Part shown: positions 23,261 through 33,663 of the stretch, piece after piece
How the letters are laid out: each line of letters starts with the position of its first letter
How positions within the stretch are numbered: position 1 is the first letter of the stretch
DNA from: Nepenthes gracilis
Lineage: Eukaryota; Streptophyta; Magnoliopsida; Caryophyllales; Nepenthaceae
Direction: 5' to 3'
Assembly: GCA_033239525.1 (NCBI GenBank)
Contig: BSYO01000035.1
Span: forward strand, 1,770,965-1,834,964
DNA: 64,000 bases
The notes under the pieces: generated by a model
Seen by the model: the letters and a program-made list of their open reading frames with translations, nothing else
Databases searched by the model: none
Told to the model about the DNA's origin: nothing
Position numbers and translations under genes: made by a program

Positions 23261-23280
23261 TTGGCGCCATCTGTGAGAAG
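23261..23280 (+). promoter_or_regulatory. primer-binding site of element A
   Basis: ttggcgccatctgtgagaag starts immediately after the LTR. TGGCGCC complements the 3' end of a tRNA ending GGCGCCA, as used by many Tat and Athila elements (tRNA-Asp type). Element B has the matching site at 38,897. The match beyond the first eight bases is imperfect, so the exact tRNA is uncertain. Confidence 0.7.
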
Positions 23281-23332
23281 TTAAACAAAAGGCCTGACCA
23301 CTTCTTCGTCAATATTAAGCTCATCAACAAAT

Positions 23333-24770
23333 ATGGTGAACACGAGAGTGCAAGTTAAAGTTCCAATAAAAAAGGTCACCTCCCCCGATGAGGACCACTC
23401 CGCTGGTAACCAGGCAGGAAGATGACCAGCTCCGATCATCCTAGTGATGGCGGAGCAAATAAATAAGATATCCTAGATGATCCAGGCGCTCTGTACATGC
23501 TAGGAAAAACAAAGACAAGGCGCTCCCTCCTCTTAAGCCCACACTCCGGCCTCTAAGAGAGGAGGCCAGAGAAAGAAGAAGCTTGCCAAGGGTCGCATGA
23601 CCTGGTAATTCTATTGCCCCGATGGCCTCAAACACCAAGAGTTGTTCTAGGCTAGAGGGGCGGTTAAGCCGCGGAAGCCTGGAGAAGAGCCCGGAATGGA
23701 GGAACCCTCAATACTTCTAGGACAAGCAAAGGCCACCAGTTCAAGAAAGAGCCTCTTGCATCACTCAACCATCAAGCAGCAGTCGACTAATGCCACACTA
23801 CTTAGCCGGACACTCGGAGTTGAGGACTTACCTCAACGCGAAAAGGTCCACAACCTTCTCACAGGTGGAGAAGAAGGTTCAAAAGATATAAAACCGTGTG
23901 GTTAAAGGAGAAGCCGGCGACCATTCGGCCGACCTGAGGAGATCTAGTTTCACCATGGAGATCTTCGCTTCATTAAAGTTTAAAATGTCAGCCTTGGAAC
24001 CCTACAATGGAAGCATCGATCTGATGGATCATCTTGATCACTTCCACACTCTGCTCAGCTTCCAAGGTCCAGAGGAGGCTTCAATGTGCCAGTCTTTCCT
24101 CCTTACTCTGAAGGGGGATGCCTGAATCTAGTTCTATTAGCTTTCAGTGAATTCAATTGGAAGTTTTGGGACCTTATTGATAACTTCCTGGCTCAGTATG
24201 CCTCCAGCCACAGTGAGGAGAAGCAGCCATGACATCTCGCCCACATCAAACAGAAGCCAGGCAAGAGCCTGAGGAAGTTCCTGGGGCAATTTACCGCTGA
24301 AGCTCAGAAGATACCTAGGCTCACCAATGACATGAAATTCAACTTCATTTTTGCTTTGGATCGGGCAACTTCTTTAAATATCTGGTCCAAAAGGACCCAC
24401 AAACGTTCAGAGGCTAAGTCCATTACTCGAGCCTACATAGTGGTGGAGGAAACCAATGAGGAGAAGCACCCAAAATGAGCCGATTAACCTCGCTCCTTAC
24501 CAATGGATGAAAAAAATAAGAATAGGGACCACGACAACCCCGAAGGAAGCAGCCCAAAATTGAGCCACCTGTACGGAGGGAGTTCAAGCCTATAAACTTG
24601 ACTCTATTGAATGACTCTCGGATGAATGTCCTCATGCAGATCTGAGAGGAGAAGTTCATGAAATGGTCAAAGTTGATGAAGAACCCAGAGGGAGGAGAAG
24701 TTCGTGAAATGGTCAAAGCTGATGAAGAACCCAAAGGGAGGAGATCCGATGAAGTACTGCGACTTTCACG
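23333..24770 (+). pseudogene. element A gag remnant
   Basis: Begins with ATG at 23,333 (MVNTRVQVKV), the same MVNTR start as in element B (38,981). The capsid part (Retrotrans_gag type) is readable at 23,955-24,125: FASLKFKMSALEPYNGSIDLMDHLDHF and MCQSFLLTLKGDA. It continues through stops to about 24,480 with KPGKSLRKFLGQFTAEAQK. A KYCDFH piece near 24,750, normally just before the C-terminal zinc-binding segment, is followed almost at once by the spacer that precedes RT. The end of gag and the protease are therefore deleted. Gag would form the virus-like particle. Confidence 0.8.
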
Positions 24771-24929
24771 ATCTTTGGGTCATAGCATGTAAGATTTTTG
24801 GACTCTGCATAGAGATTGAAGAAGTTGATCCATCGGGGCCACCTCACTAAGTTCCTGAGGAACTAGGGTTAGAATCCCGATCCCTTGTGCGAGGATAGGC
24901 CTAATCAGTAGTAGTTGAGGAACCGGGTC

Positions 24930-25910
24930 ACGGTTGGTAAGGCCACTAACCTTGTAAACCTGGAACTGGACAACCCGAATAAATGTGTACAAATAGGGGG
25001 TTCGCTCGTCGGACCCCTGTGTGACCAACTAATTAGCTTCTTAAGGCAAAATGTAGATGTCTTCGCGTGAACGCCTACTGATATGCCTAGGATCCCGGCT
25101 GTAGTAATGGTCCATAATCTAGGTCTCGATCCCAACCATAAGCCCATCGGGCAGAAATGGAAGAATTACTCCGTTGAGAAGCTAATAGCCATCCGAGAGG
25201 AGGTAAAGAAGCTACGGGATGTTGGATTTATAAGAGAAGTCAAGTACTTAGACTAACTCTCCAACATGATTCTTCTCAAAAAGAGTAACGGGAAGTGGTA
25301 ATGTGTATCAACTTCACCGACATTAATAAAGCCTGTTCGAAGAACCGCTTCCCGTTGTCTAGAATCAACCTGTTAGTAGACTCGACTTCTGGGTATGAAC
25401 TACTGAGTTTCATGGAGGCCTACTCATGTTATAACCTGATCCGGATAAGCCTGAAAGATAAGGAGCACACATCCTTCATGACCGACCAAGGAACCTACTA
25501 CTATAAGGTCAGGCTTTTCGATCTGAAAAATGCATGTGCCACTTACCAAGGGCTTGTGAATAAAATGTTCGAGAAGTAGATCGGTCAGAATATGAAGGTA
25601 TACGTAAACGACATGCTATCAAAAGTAAGACCACCGACAACCATATTTGCGATCTTACTGAAGCCTTTGAGGTGCTCCAAGTGCACGGATGAAGCTAAAC
25701 CCATATAAGTGCGTCTTCGGGGTATCCTCCGGGAAGTTCTTAGACTTCATCATTTTTCAACGGGGAATTGAGGCAACCCCGAATAAGATAAAAGCTCTCA
25801 TGGACATGATCCCGTCTCCAAATGTGAAGGATGTCTACAGGTTGACCAAGGGACTGGCAGCACTCTCCCATTTCCTAGCCAAGTCTTGAGACAAATACTT
25901 TCCTTTCTTT
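24930..25910 (+). pseudogene. element A reverse transcriptase remnant
   Basis: Readable pieces: NPNKCVQIGGSLVGPLCDQL and PTDMPRIPAVVMVHNLGLDP (24,975-25,140), then VEKLIAIREEVKKL (25,172-25,213). Fragment INLLVDSTSGYELLSFMEAYS and DKEHTSFMTDQGTYYYKVRLFDLKNACATYQGLVNKMF (25,360-25,577) covers the palm. In Tat RTs the catalytic YVDD box follows; here it reads as YVND with a frameshift (about 25,600-25,615). PYKCVFGVSSGKFLDFIIFQRGIE (25,695-25,770) is the usual KCxFGVxxGKFLG connector. Several stops. Not functional. Confidence 0.85.
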
Positions 25911-25959
25911 AAGACCTTGAAGGGGATGAAGGCAAACGGGTTTCAATAGACGGCAGAAT

Positions 25960-26394
25960 GTTAGGCCACTTTTAACGAACTGAAGGAGTACCTAGCAAGC
26001 CCACCCCTCCAAACATCACCAAAAAAAGGTGAAGAGTTATACAAGTACTTAGCTATTTCAGAGGTGGCTCTGAGTTCCATCTTGATACATCAGGAGTCTG
26101 ACACATTGTGGATGGTTTACTACATCACTAAAACGTTGATTAGCGTTGAGACTTGCTACCCCCATGCCGAGAAGATTGCATTGGCACTCATCTTCTCAGC
26201 CATAAAATTACGGCCCTACTTCTATGTACATCGGATTATCGTCTTGACCGACCAGCTATTAAAGGGTATTCTGTAAAAGCCTGATGTTTCAGGGTGGCTG
26301 GTTAAGTGGACCATTGAATTGGAAGAGTTTGACATTAAATTCAGACCTATGCTGACCATCAAGGGGCAGGCACAGGCCGACTTCATCATCTAGT
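25960..26394 (+). pseudogene. element A gypsy RNase H remnant
   Basis: Frame from 26,040 on encodes YLAISEVALSSILIHQESDT and YYITKTLISVETCYPHAEK, then ALALIFSAIKLRPYFYVHRIIVLTDQ; the Asp of VLTDQ is a catalytic-site residue of the family. After a stop, VSGWLVKWTIELEEFDIKFRP and IKGQAQADFII close the domain. This RNase H removes the RNA strand during reverse transcription. A second RNase H follows. Confidence 0.8.
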
Positions 26395-26429
26395 CCATGA
26401 CCTTAATTTCTGATACGGACTACACCGAT

Positions 26430-26905
26430 CATGTCAACCATCGAACCGATGCACGAAGTTGGGTTCTTCACTTGGATGGCTCATCAACAAACTCAGGCAG
26501 TGCTGCGGGAGTGATCCTGAGGACCCCTGACGAGTTTGAAGTGAAATACTCCTTGAAGCTTGGGTTCCTGACCACCAATAACGTGGCCAAATACGAAGCC
26601 CTGCTCATAAGTTTGCAGCTTGTAAGGGAATGCTCGGTTAGATATTTGATTGTCTATAGCGATTTAGAGCTGGCCATCAACTAGATCCATGAAAGTTTTG
26701 AGGTGTCCAACCCTCTGCTGGCCAGATACCTGGCTAAGGCAAAGAGCGCGATCCAAAGGTTCGACAATCTTGACATGTTACATATCCCAAGGGCTGAAAA
26801 CTGGAAGGCCGACCAACTTGTAAGGGTAGCGATGGTAGAGAATCTAGAACAATACTCAAAGAACATGTGAGAGGTCTTGATCACTCCTAGCATAGATGAG
26901 CAAGA
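26430..26905 (+). pseudogene. element A second (archaeal-like) RNase H remnant
   Basis: WVLHLDGSSTNSGSAAGVIL (about 26,460-26,520) holds the first catalytic Asp, KYEALL the Glu and YSDLELAIN the second Asp of a type I RNase H with archaeal-like features. After a stop at 26,684 it continues SNPLLARYLAKAKSAIQRFD and HIPRAENWKADQL with the last catalytic Asp. The first 95 codons are open. A second RNase H domain acquired downstream of the original is a recognised feature of Tat-lineage plant elements. Confidence 0.8.
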
Positions 26906-26936
26906 AGCAATGCAGGTCTCTGATGACGAAAACTAA

Positions 26937-28200
26937 ATGTCGCCCTACTGGAGGTTCCTCACGAATGGATCCTTGCTCAAAAACCCAAATAGAGCTAAAT
27001 ACATAAAGAAGATGGCTGGCTGGTATACCATTGTGGATAGAAAGCTATACCGCCATGGGTACTTGAACTCATACTTCCGGTGCCTTACATCGGAAGAAGT
27101 TGACTACCCATTCAGCGAGGTCCATCTCAAAATCTGTGGGTCACACATCGGCGGCAAGAACCATACCTTCAAGGTGATGTGTCAAGGATACTATTGGCCG
27201 ACCATGAAAAAGGATGCTATGGAGTTCGTGAAAATATGTGAGAATTGACAATTCCATGGCAACCTTCACCATCAGCCACCTATAGAGTTGAGAGCCCTCC
27301 AGGCACCTTAGTCGTTCGCGCAATAGGGGCTCGAAATTCTTAACCCGTTTTCCATTGTATCCGGACAAATGAAGTTCATCATGATGGCATTGATTACTTC
27401 ACAAAATGGGTCGAGGTCGCCCTGTTAGCTCGAATAACTGAGCAAAATGCTACAAAGTTCATCTAACAAAACATAATTTGTAGGTTTGGAATTCCCGAGG
27501 TTATCAAGACCAACAACAAGACCTAATTCACTGGCAGGCGCTTTATTAAGTATTACACCAATCTGGGCATTAGATTGGTCAACACTTCAGTAGCATATCT
27601 ACAGATGAATGGATAAGTAGAGGTCACCAACCAAACACTACTGTACAGACTGAAGACCAAGTTAGAAGATGCAGGAAGCTCTTAGGTGGACAAACTGCCC
27701 TTCGTGCCGTGGTCATACTGGACAATTCCCAAAGAGTCAACATGTGAGACGCCTTTCGATCTCTGCAACGGAACTGATACTGTAATCCTGGTCAAGATTA
27801 GGCTCCTAAGTCTCCAGGTCTAGTCCTTTGACCCACCCAACAACTCTCAACAACTCAGGGAGCACTTACACTTGTTCGAGAAAGCACAGGACCCGGCCAG
27901 GATCCGCATGACCTCCTACCAACATCGGATTGCCCACTATTACAACAAAAAAGTAAAAACACGGCAGTTTGAAGTGGGAGACCTAATCCTATGGAGCATA
28001 GAAGCCACAAGCAAGATAGCTAACAAGAACAAACTTTTTCCAAATTAGGAAGGCCCGTTCCTTTCTTAGCCATTTTGTGAAATGGAACATATAAGTTTCA
28101 AACCCAGAATGACAAGCTGGTTCTAAGGACATGGAATGCCATCCATGTGAAAAAGGTATTACCAATGAGGTTTGCACAAGATGCAAGTAGGTCATGCATG
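26937..28200 (+). pseudogene. element A integrase remnant
   Basis: First 103 codons open: MSPYWRFLTNG, KYIKKMAGWYTIVDRKLYRHG, EVHLKICGSHIGGKNH and YYWPTMKKDAMEFVKICEN. This is the N-terminal zinc-binding region, where the codon for the next Cys has become a stop (TGA at 27,246). The catalytic core (27,290-27,760) is in broken frames. The C-terminal GPY/F-type part is readable near 27,935-28,060 (YYNKKVKTRQFEVGDLILW and EGPF). Would insert element cDNA. Inactive here. Confidence 0.8.
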
Positions 28201-28371
28201 TGTTAAAGTGTGCGTGTAATATTGTACCATGATTAATAAAATGATTCATCTTTTTGCATGTTTTTGTGTTTCTTTTTCTTTTTCTTTCTCATGAGAATGC
28301 TTGCATGAAATTGCATGAAAACAAAAGACTTAGACTGCACCTAAGTCGGGTGGGCTTTTGCTCACCTCAAG

Positions 28372-28590
28372 TTAAACCTTGGTCCCATACCAAGTGGCTC
28401 GTAAGCGGTCGGATTAAACCTCGATCCCATACTAAGCTGCCCATACGTGGCCGAATGGTTAATAAACCTGTGGATCCCATACCAAGCGGCACAAACAAAA
28501 AGTATTAGCGCCGGTTTATATTAAACCTCAATCCCAAACCGAGTGGCCCATAAGTGGTCGAATAAAATCTCGGTCTCATTGTCATCCCGG
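28372..28590 (+). repeat. tandem repeat downstream of integrase, element A
   Basis: About four to five degenerate units of roughly 55-60 bp, each with aaacctcgatcccataccaa and gtggctcgtaagcggtcg-like halves (near 28,374, 28,418, 28,470 and 28,525). Related, reversed units occur at 3,045-3,550, and more at 44,180-44,400 in element B. Such tandem repeats in the pol-to-3'-LTR spacer are common in Tat elements. Confidence 0.65.
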
Positions 28591-29477
28591 GATATATGAT
28601 TAGCTCTGCAAACTTCATCATCCTCTCATCACTTGAAACAATCCCTCTTTGGAGGAAGGTTCTTGTGAAGGAGATGACGACGCCTCCTGTCCCAAACCAA
28701 GCAAAGTTGGAAGATCAATAATGTCTCCATCAGCCATGGTGAAAGTAAAGGAATTGTGAGGGTAAGTGGCAACCAGCGGACATCTATGTGGCAAGAGATG
28801 ACCACTCTTGGAAAAAGGCAAAACTTGGGACATGGAGCCACTCCTCAAAAACAACGTCATGATAGAAAATCAAAGTTGGAAGAAGGTGAAAGCAAAGGAG
28901 TAAGTTGCGAATTGCCACTCTTAAAAAGGCAAAAAGCGAAAATCAAGGGGTCACATTGTGTCCTCATCCCTTAAGTTGGACTCGCTTGCAAGTCTGCACT
29001 CTTAAAGCACCATAATGATAGATGTCACATCGTATCATTGAGCCACACACCGCCAACCTGCGATGGTCAAAGGCAAAGTCACGGCCAGCACCGCCATATG
29101 ATGACCCAAACACAACACAGGTTTCGAGTACATGAGTAAGCATGCCTAGCCGACCGGCCAGCGTGGAGAAACAAAACTAGCACACGGGCAGAAAAATGGA
29201 CACATTTATGAAATGAATCACTTTTCATTATTAAGTGTTGTTGTATAAAAGACTGATATAGGGAAGGAGAAACAAAACCAAAAATACAAAAATGTCCCAA
29301 GACTAGAGCAGGGGGCTTCTAGGAGGATGTGAGGAGGGCTTCCCTCCTCCCTTGGAGAAGTTAGTCAAATGGTCGTGATCTAGAGCCGCGCAATTCATAC
29401 GGTCGAAGAAGCCAACCGAAAAATTGGGGATCACCATGGTGACAATCCATCTGCAAATGTGAATGCCCTACTAAACT
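28591..29477. other. element A spacer, no gene recognised
   Basis: Moderate GC content. Imperfect repeats of ccactcttggaaaaaggcaaa (28,802 and 28,916 areas) are visible. Short ORFs on both strands overlap and show no family features. It lies between the post-integrase tandem repeat and the antisense ORF. Confidence 0.4.
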
Positions 29478-29780
29478 CTAGCCTTCCGGCGCCTGGCTCA
29501 CCTCCTTTAGATGCAGATGGGTAGTCAACTCGCCTTCAAGCCTGTCGTTCTTTACTCGAAGTTCGTTCACTAGCTTCTCGGCATTGATGGCTCGATTCTC
29601 CAGCCCCCTCAACCTCTCTTTCAACTCAGCCAACTCCACCCTAAAGATGGCAGCCTCCTCACGATCTTGTTGGGGCTGAGCGGTAGCAGCATTCAATTGG
29701 CTTAGGAGCTCCCTTAGTCGGAAAATTTCCTCCTCCCGTTCATCAATCATCTTTGCCTGTTGACGTAGGCCCTTCATCAT
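29478..29780 (-). pseudogene. element A antisense ORF, C-terminal coiled coil
   Basis: 100 codons open on the minus strand. Strong heptad pattern, rich in Glu, Leu, Arg and Ala: DEREEEIFRLRELLSQL, AELKERLRGLENRAINAEKL and NELRVKNDRLEGELTTHL. It is the counterpart of the coiled coil at 2,357-2,577. It reads opposite to gag-pol and ends about 3 kb before the 3' LTR. A pyrimidine-rich stretch upstream (about 29,785-29,830 on the minus strand) could be a 3' splice site. Role unknown. Confidence 0.65.
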
Positions 29781-29834
29781 AATGCCAACAACCTTATGGT
29801 CTAGTAATTCTAAAAAATAGAAAGAGAAGAAAAG

Positions 29835-31120
29835 TCAAGCCACGCCAGCGGAATAAAAAGGAAAGGGGAAGTCTCTTTCGAAGGAATACAATGAGGAATT
29901 TGCACTTATTCTTCTGAGCCGAATCAGGCGCGTCAAGGCTCTAATGTGGGAGGTCCTCTGATGGGCCAGCTGGAAGGCTAAGCGTAGCAACCTACAGGAC
30001 CAACTCCGTCGTAACTGTTGTTTCCTTAGCAGCACAAGTTCCCTCCATAGGGACCTCCACGAGGACCTCCATAGGGGCGGCATCCAAAATGCCTTTCTCC
30101 ATCGGGAGCAGTGCCACTAATGCTCTTGACAAGAGAAACCGACCTTACCAACATACAGCTCTCCCTCCGCTTAATGGCGCTGCCACTAATCCAGCAAGCT
30201 CTTTGACAACTGGCTCTATTGGTTGCTCAACGACTGGCCCTGCCACCTCTTTGGCTACTGGCCTTTCTAGCTCTCCCTCCACCAACATGGCCGGCGCCGC
30301 AAATACACTTGACGACGGTGGCTCGACGATAGGCCTTTTGGCGGTGACTCTCGTAACACCTAAATCCGAAAGATTGATGGGAGTCTCCACCCAGGATTGC
30401 TCACCAATGCCCACCTAGCGCCTGGCCATGCGAAAATTAGTGGAGGGGGAGGACGATGAAGAAGGCGAAGCCGGTGCAACCTACTTTTGAGGACTCCGAG
30501 AGGATCCCCAATAACAAGTGCCCCAACTTTCCTCTTAGGCTAGGATGGCATCGGGGGTGGAGCCTTTGCTTTCTGGACTGACGAGCGCGTACCCCAACAA
30601 GCTTGCTTGATCTCCTCGCGGGACACCATGTGGTCCCTCCTGAACTCGTCTGGATGCTCTCAAACCAACTCCAATAGAGGCTCGATCACCTCTACTTCCT
30701 CTCGTGAGGGTCTCTTGGTGAGCATCTCTGGTACGTTACCCTAGTCCATGGATAAGGGCTAATCGTCAAAGACCTTTACGAAGAAAAATTAATCCTTTCA
30801 ATTTTTCACGGACTCGTAGATAATGTGATTGATGTGTAATTCCCTGGGGAGAATGAGATTCAGTCCCTACTCTGTGTAAACCGGAAAATGACCCTCACCG
30901 CCTCCACAGTTAGCATCCTCGAATGGTGGCGGAGGAATATGTAAAGCAAACACAGGTAGCGCACTGCATTTGTGTGAAGCATCACAATGGGGACGCCTAG
31001 GGATTGAAAAATGTTGAGCAGCTCCTCAGGAACAGGGAGATGAAGCCCACTCTGCAAGTGAGCCTCGTAAACGTTGATGTGTCCCTCCGGTGGAGAGCAA
31101 GCTCAATCTTGCTTTCCTAG
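29835..31120 (-). pseudogene. element A antisense ORF, Transposase_28-like domain and linker
   Basis: On the minus strand, from about 31,120: PPEGHINVYEAHLQSGLHLPVPEELLNIFQSLGVP, then VRYLCLLYIFLRHHSRMLTVEAVRVIFRF up to a stop near 30,860. This matches the plus-strand domain at 1,190-1,370 (VYEAHLRSDLRFPLPEELESVLKALRVP). Beyond, broken frames lead to a Pro/Val/Ala-rich linker (30,145-30,414; VVEQPIEPVVKELAGLV), the same architecture as 1,784-2,276. Function unproven; several stops. Confidence 0.65.
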
Positions 31121-31559
31121 AACGACAAACACAATGGAAGATGGAACGTTGTATTGCACATAGAGGGCTCAAATGTCATTAGAACCAAACACGGAGTGAG
31201 TCACGTTGATAGTGGGCGCTATGGAAGCAAGTAGATAAAGGGGTAGGAGAACAAATTCGAAGGGATGCAAAAAAGAAAAGGAAGCTGGAAGGAAATTTAA
31301 ACTGGTCCTTAGTTTTTATAATCATCTTTTGCCGCCAAAGCGAAGCAGCGCCTCAAAAAGGTGCAGCAATTATACCAGACATGTGTCGAGTCCAAAAAAA
31401 TACGGTCAAGTCGAATTGCCGGTCACATTTATTGCCAAGATTACGGGCATCCTCTACAATGACACATGGCAAAAAATGACGAGTCGCAATAGAGAAGCAC
31501 GAGTCTCCAAGCAGCTTAGCAACTCATTGAGTACCCAGTCGATGACGAAATAAAACAAT

Positions 31560-31870
31560 ATATTAAGACTACCCGGTTATCCTCCGGACTCTAGCAGTCG
31601 GTCAACGAAGCCGATCAATTTCCATTCTGGCTCTACCCCACTCTTTGGATTCTAGCGGTTGGTCAACAAAGTCGGTCAACTGCCATTTTGGCTCTGCCCC
31701 GCTCTTCAAATTCCAACGGTTGGTTAACAAAGTCAGTCAACTGACATTCTAGCTCTATCGTGTTCTCCGGATTCTAGTGATTTGGTCAATGAAGCCGATC
31801 CACAATGATTTTGGCTTTGCTCCGCTCTCTAGATCCTAGTGGATTGGTCAACATAGCCAGTTGAACTATC
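31560..31870 (+). repeat. ~75-bp tandem repeat near 3' end of element A
   Basis: Four to five diverged units, each with a cggttggtcaacaaagtcgg-like core and a ccattttggctctgccccgctc-like core (near 31,596, 31,658, 31,725, 31,785 and 31,840). It occupies the same position as the 36-bp repeat at 515-740 in the left-end element, and both contain ggtcaa motifs. Confidence 0.7.
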
Positions 31871-31975
31871 CCCCATTTTCTTTGACCGGACCATTCCCAC
31901 TTTGAGACTACGGTCATTTTGTACGCCAAGCCTCCCGGTCAAGACCCACAACTCCTTGGCCATTCCGGAGTACAA

Positions 31976-32026
<51 letters not shown>
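31976..32026 (+). repeat. (TAA)n microsatellite in element A
   Basis: About 16 uninterrupted taa/ata units. The poly-Ile stretch in the minus-strand ORF at 31,829-32,188 is a translation of this array. Confidence 0.9.
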
Positions 32027-32028
<2 letters not shown>

Positions 32029-32734
32029 GATATACATAACAATGTAAGGTAGAGAGGTAATGAAGAAATTGTTCGCATAAATAACTGCAAGTTTTCTCAT
32101 TAACCTTCTCCTTACAAGTTACACAGCCTTCAAAGGCATATGTACAACGAAATAATATTGACGGGGAAAGGGAAAGGGAGAAATACATAAGAAAGAGCCC
32201 ATCCTAAAGACCCTTTTCCAAGCTCTCGAACAAAGTGCCGAGATTCAAATGTGAATTCAAATCTTATCGACAGCCATCTGCACAAAGAGCGGGGGCCAAA
32301 GTGGCCACCCCGTCCGAAAAGGGTTGACAAAATGGCCACTTGCATGAAAAGGAGCGACCAAAGCAAACCAATCACCATGACCCGAGACCACAACACCAGA
32401 GAACGTGAACAGCCCAAGCTCAGAGCTGGTAATCGGAGCAGCAAGCTTCCCGACAATGTCAAGCCCCTGCACCATTTCATTGATTAACGAGGGAGATAAT
32501 GCAAAGAAACGTCAAAAGGTCCTCGATTTATAGCACGTGGGAAGCAAGCAGAACGCTAAACGCTAAAGGACCGCCAACCTGGAAAATCTGTGGAGAATCA
32601 GAAAACAAGGAAGTCATGCCAATAATAGTGAAAAAGGAAATTTGGGTCAGGCTTGAAAAGACAACATGGCCCATCACGTCCCATTGGGAACATGCAGGAG
32701 GTCGAACATTCGAGCCACCGGCATAGGGAGCTAG

Positions 32735-33658
32735 TGATAGGGACGACTAAAGTGGGCTATCCCAAAGAGGTGAGTGACCTAGAAAGTATGGCATCCCACT
32801 GACCTAAAGGATGGTCAATGCTAAGATCCTTAGGCAAACGGATGCCACCTGAATCAAACGCACCCAAACCAAAAGTAGCCCATGAGCCCATTCCTGCACG
32901 TAACGATCATCTGCCCTAATTGGGTGCAATGATGAGGATCTCCCCATATGGAAACCTCCTCTGTAACGAAAGCTCCTACGTCAGCGCACATCCCAAAAGG
33001 TAAGCTCTCAAATCAGCACACGACCCACAATGGAAGATTCTACATTCATGTCGTGCGACATCCCCGCGGAGGAAGAAATCCTCCCTCCTGACCATTGCAA
33101 CCTTGAATGGCGCCTACATCCTCTCATTAGAAGGAAATGATCCCCTCAGACGGTGACTGCCTGGCCCTGTCGCCTAATAAAGGTGGTGAGGTCCGACGGC
33201 TATAAAAATCCTTAGGGACACACTCTAAAGACAAACTCACTCTCAGTATTTAAACTAGTGCAAGCAATCCATTTTTTAAAATAACGAGTTGCTATTCTCT
33301 TCTCACTGCTCATTCTTAGTGAATCTAGTGGTCTGAAAAGCCGCTCTCCATGAGTGCACCATAGCTCAAAGCCACTTCACTTCGAGGGCACCTCTGAACT
33401 AGGCTCACAAATCCTCGTCCCAACTTCAGCTCTTGCTTACTCTGTTTTAACCTTATTTATCCTAGAAGTAGATTACTTACTTAAATATCGAGGGATAAAT
33501 CAAAAAGTAAATCTCACCGTTTTTTTTTTGACTTTTTATCTTCTGGTGTAGTGTGTAACATCCAAGCCGCACCGGACAGAGGCCGGACCCAACTTCAGCA
33601 CGAGTCCAAGAAGTAGCTGAACTCAAATCTGTCTAAAACTCAGATTCATGACGCTTTA
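32735..33658 (+). mobile_element. 3' LTR of element A (924 bp)
   Basis: Starts TGATAGGGACGAC directly after the purine tract gcatagggagctag, and ends at 33,658 before the ATATT duplication. Its terminus has decayed (gacgcttta in place of gacgcatca). The TATA box survives (TATAAAAA at 33,201). Matches the 5' LTR through acccaaaccaaaag (32,867), cctgaccattgcaaccttgaatg and caagcaatccat. Confidence 0.85.
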
Positions 33659-33663
33659 ATATT

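Larger units (their letters stand above)
22322..33658 (+). mobile_element. Tat-type Ty3/gypsy retrotransposon A, complete structure, 11.3 kb
   Basis: Two LTRs (22,322-23,260 and 32,735-33,658), TGAT/ATCA-type ends, and perfect ATATT duplications at 22,317-22,321 and 33,659-33,663. Inside, in order: primer-binding site, gag, RT, RNase H, a second (archaeal-like) RNase H, integrase, tandem-repeat spacer, an ORF on the opposite strand, and another tandem repeat. Two RNase H domains plus an antisense 3' ORF are marks of the Tat clade of plant Ty3/gypsy. Every coding part carries stops. The protease region is missing, and the LTRs have diverged from each other, so it is an old dead copy. Confidence 0.9.

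Noticed and set aside
28254..28508. 84-codon plus-strand ORF
   Set aside because: Spans the tandem repeat downstream of the integrase; the repeated HTK and GRI-type residues are the repeat units.
32130..32487. Overlapping ORFs of 116, 78 and 72 codons just before the 3' LTR of element A
   Set aside because: Three frames share the same bases, none resembles a known protein, and they lie in the untranslated 3' spacer of the retrotransposon.
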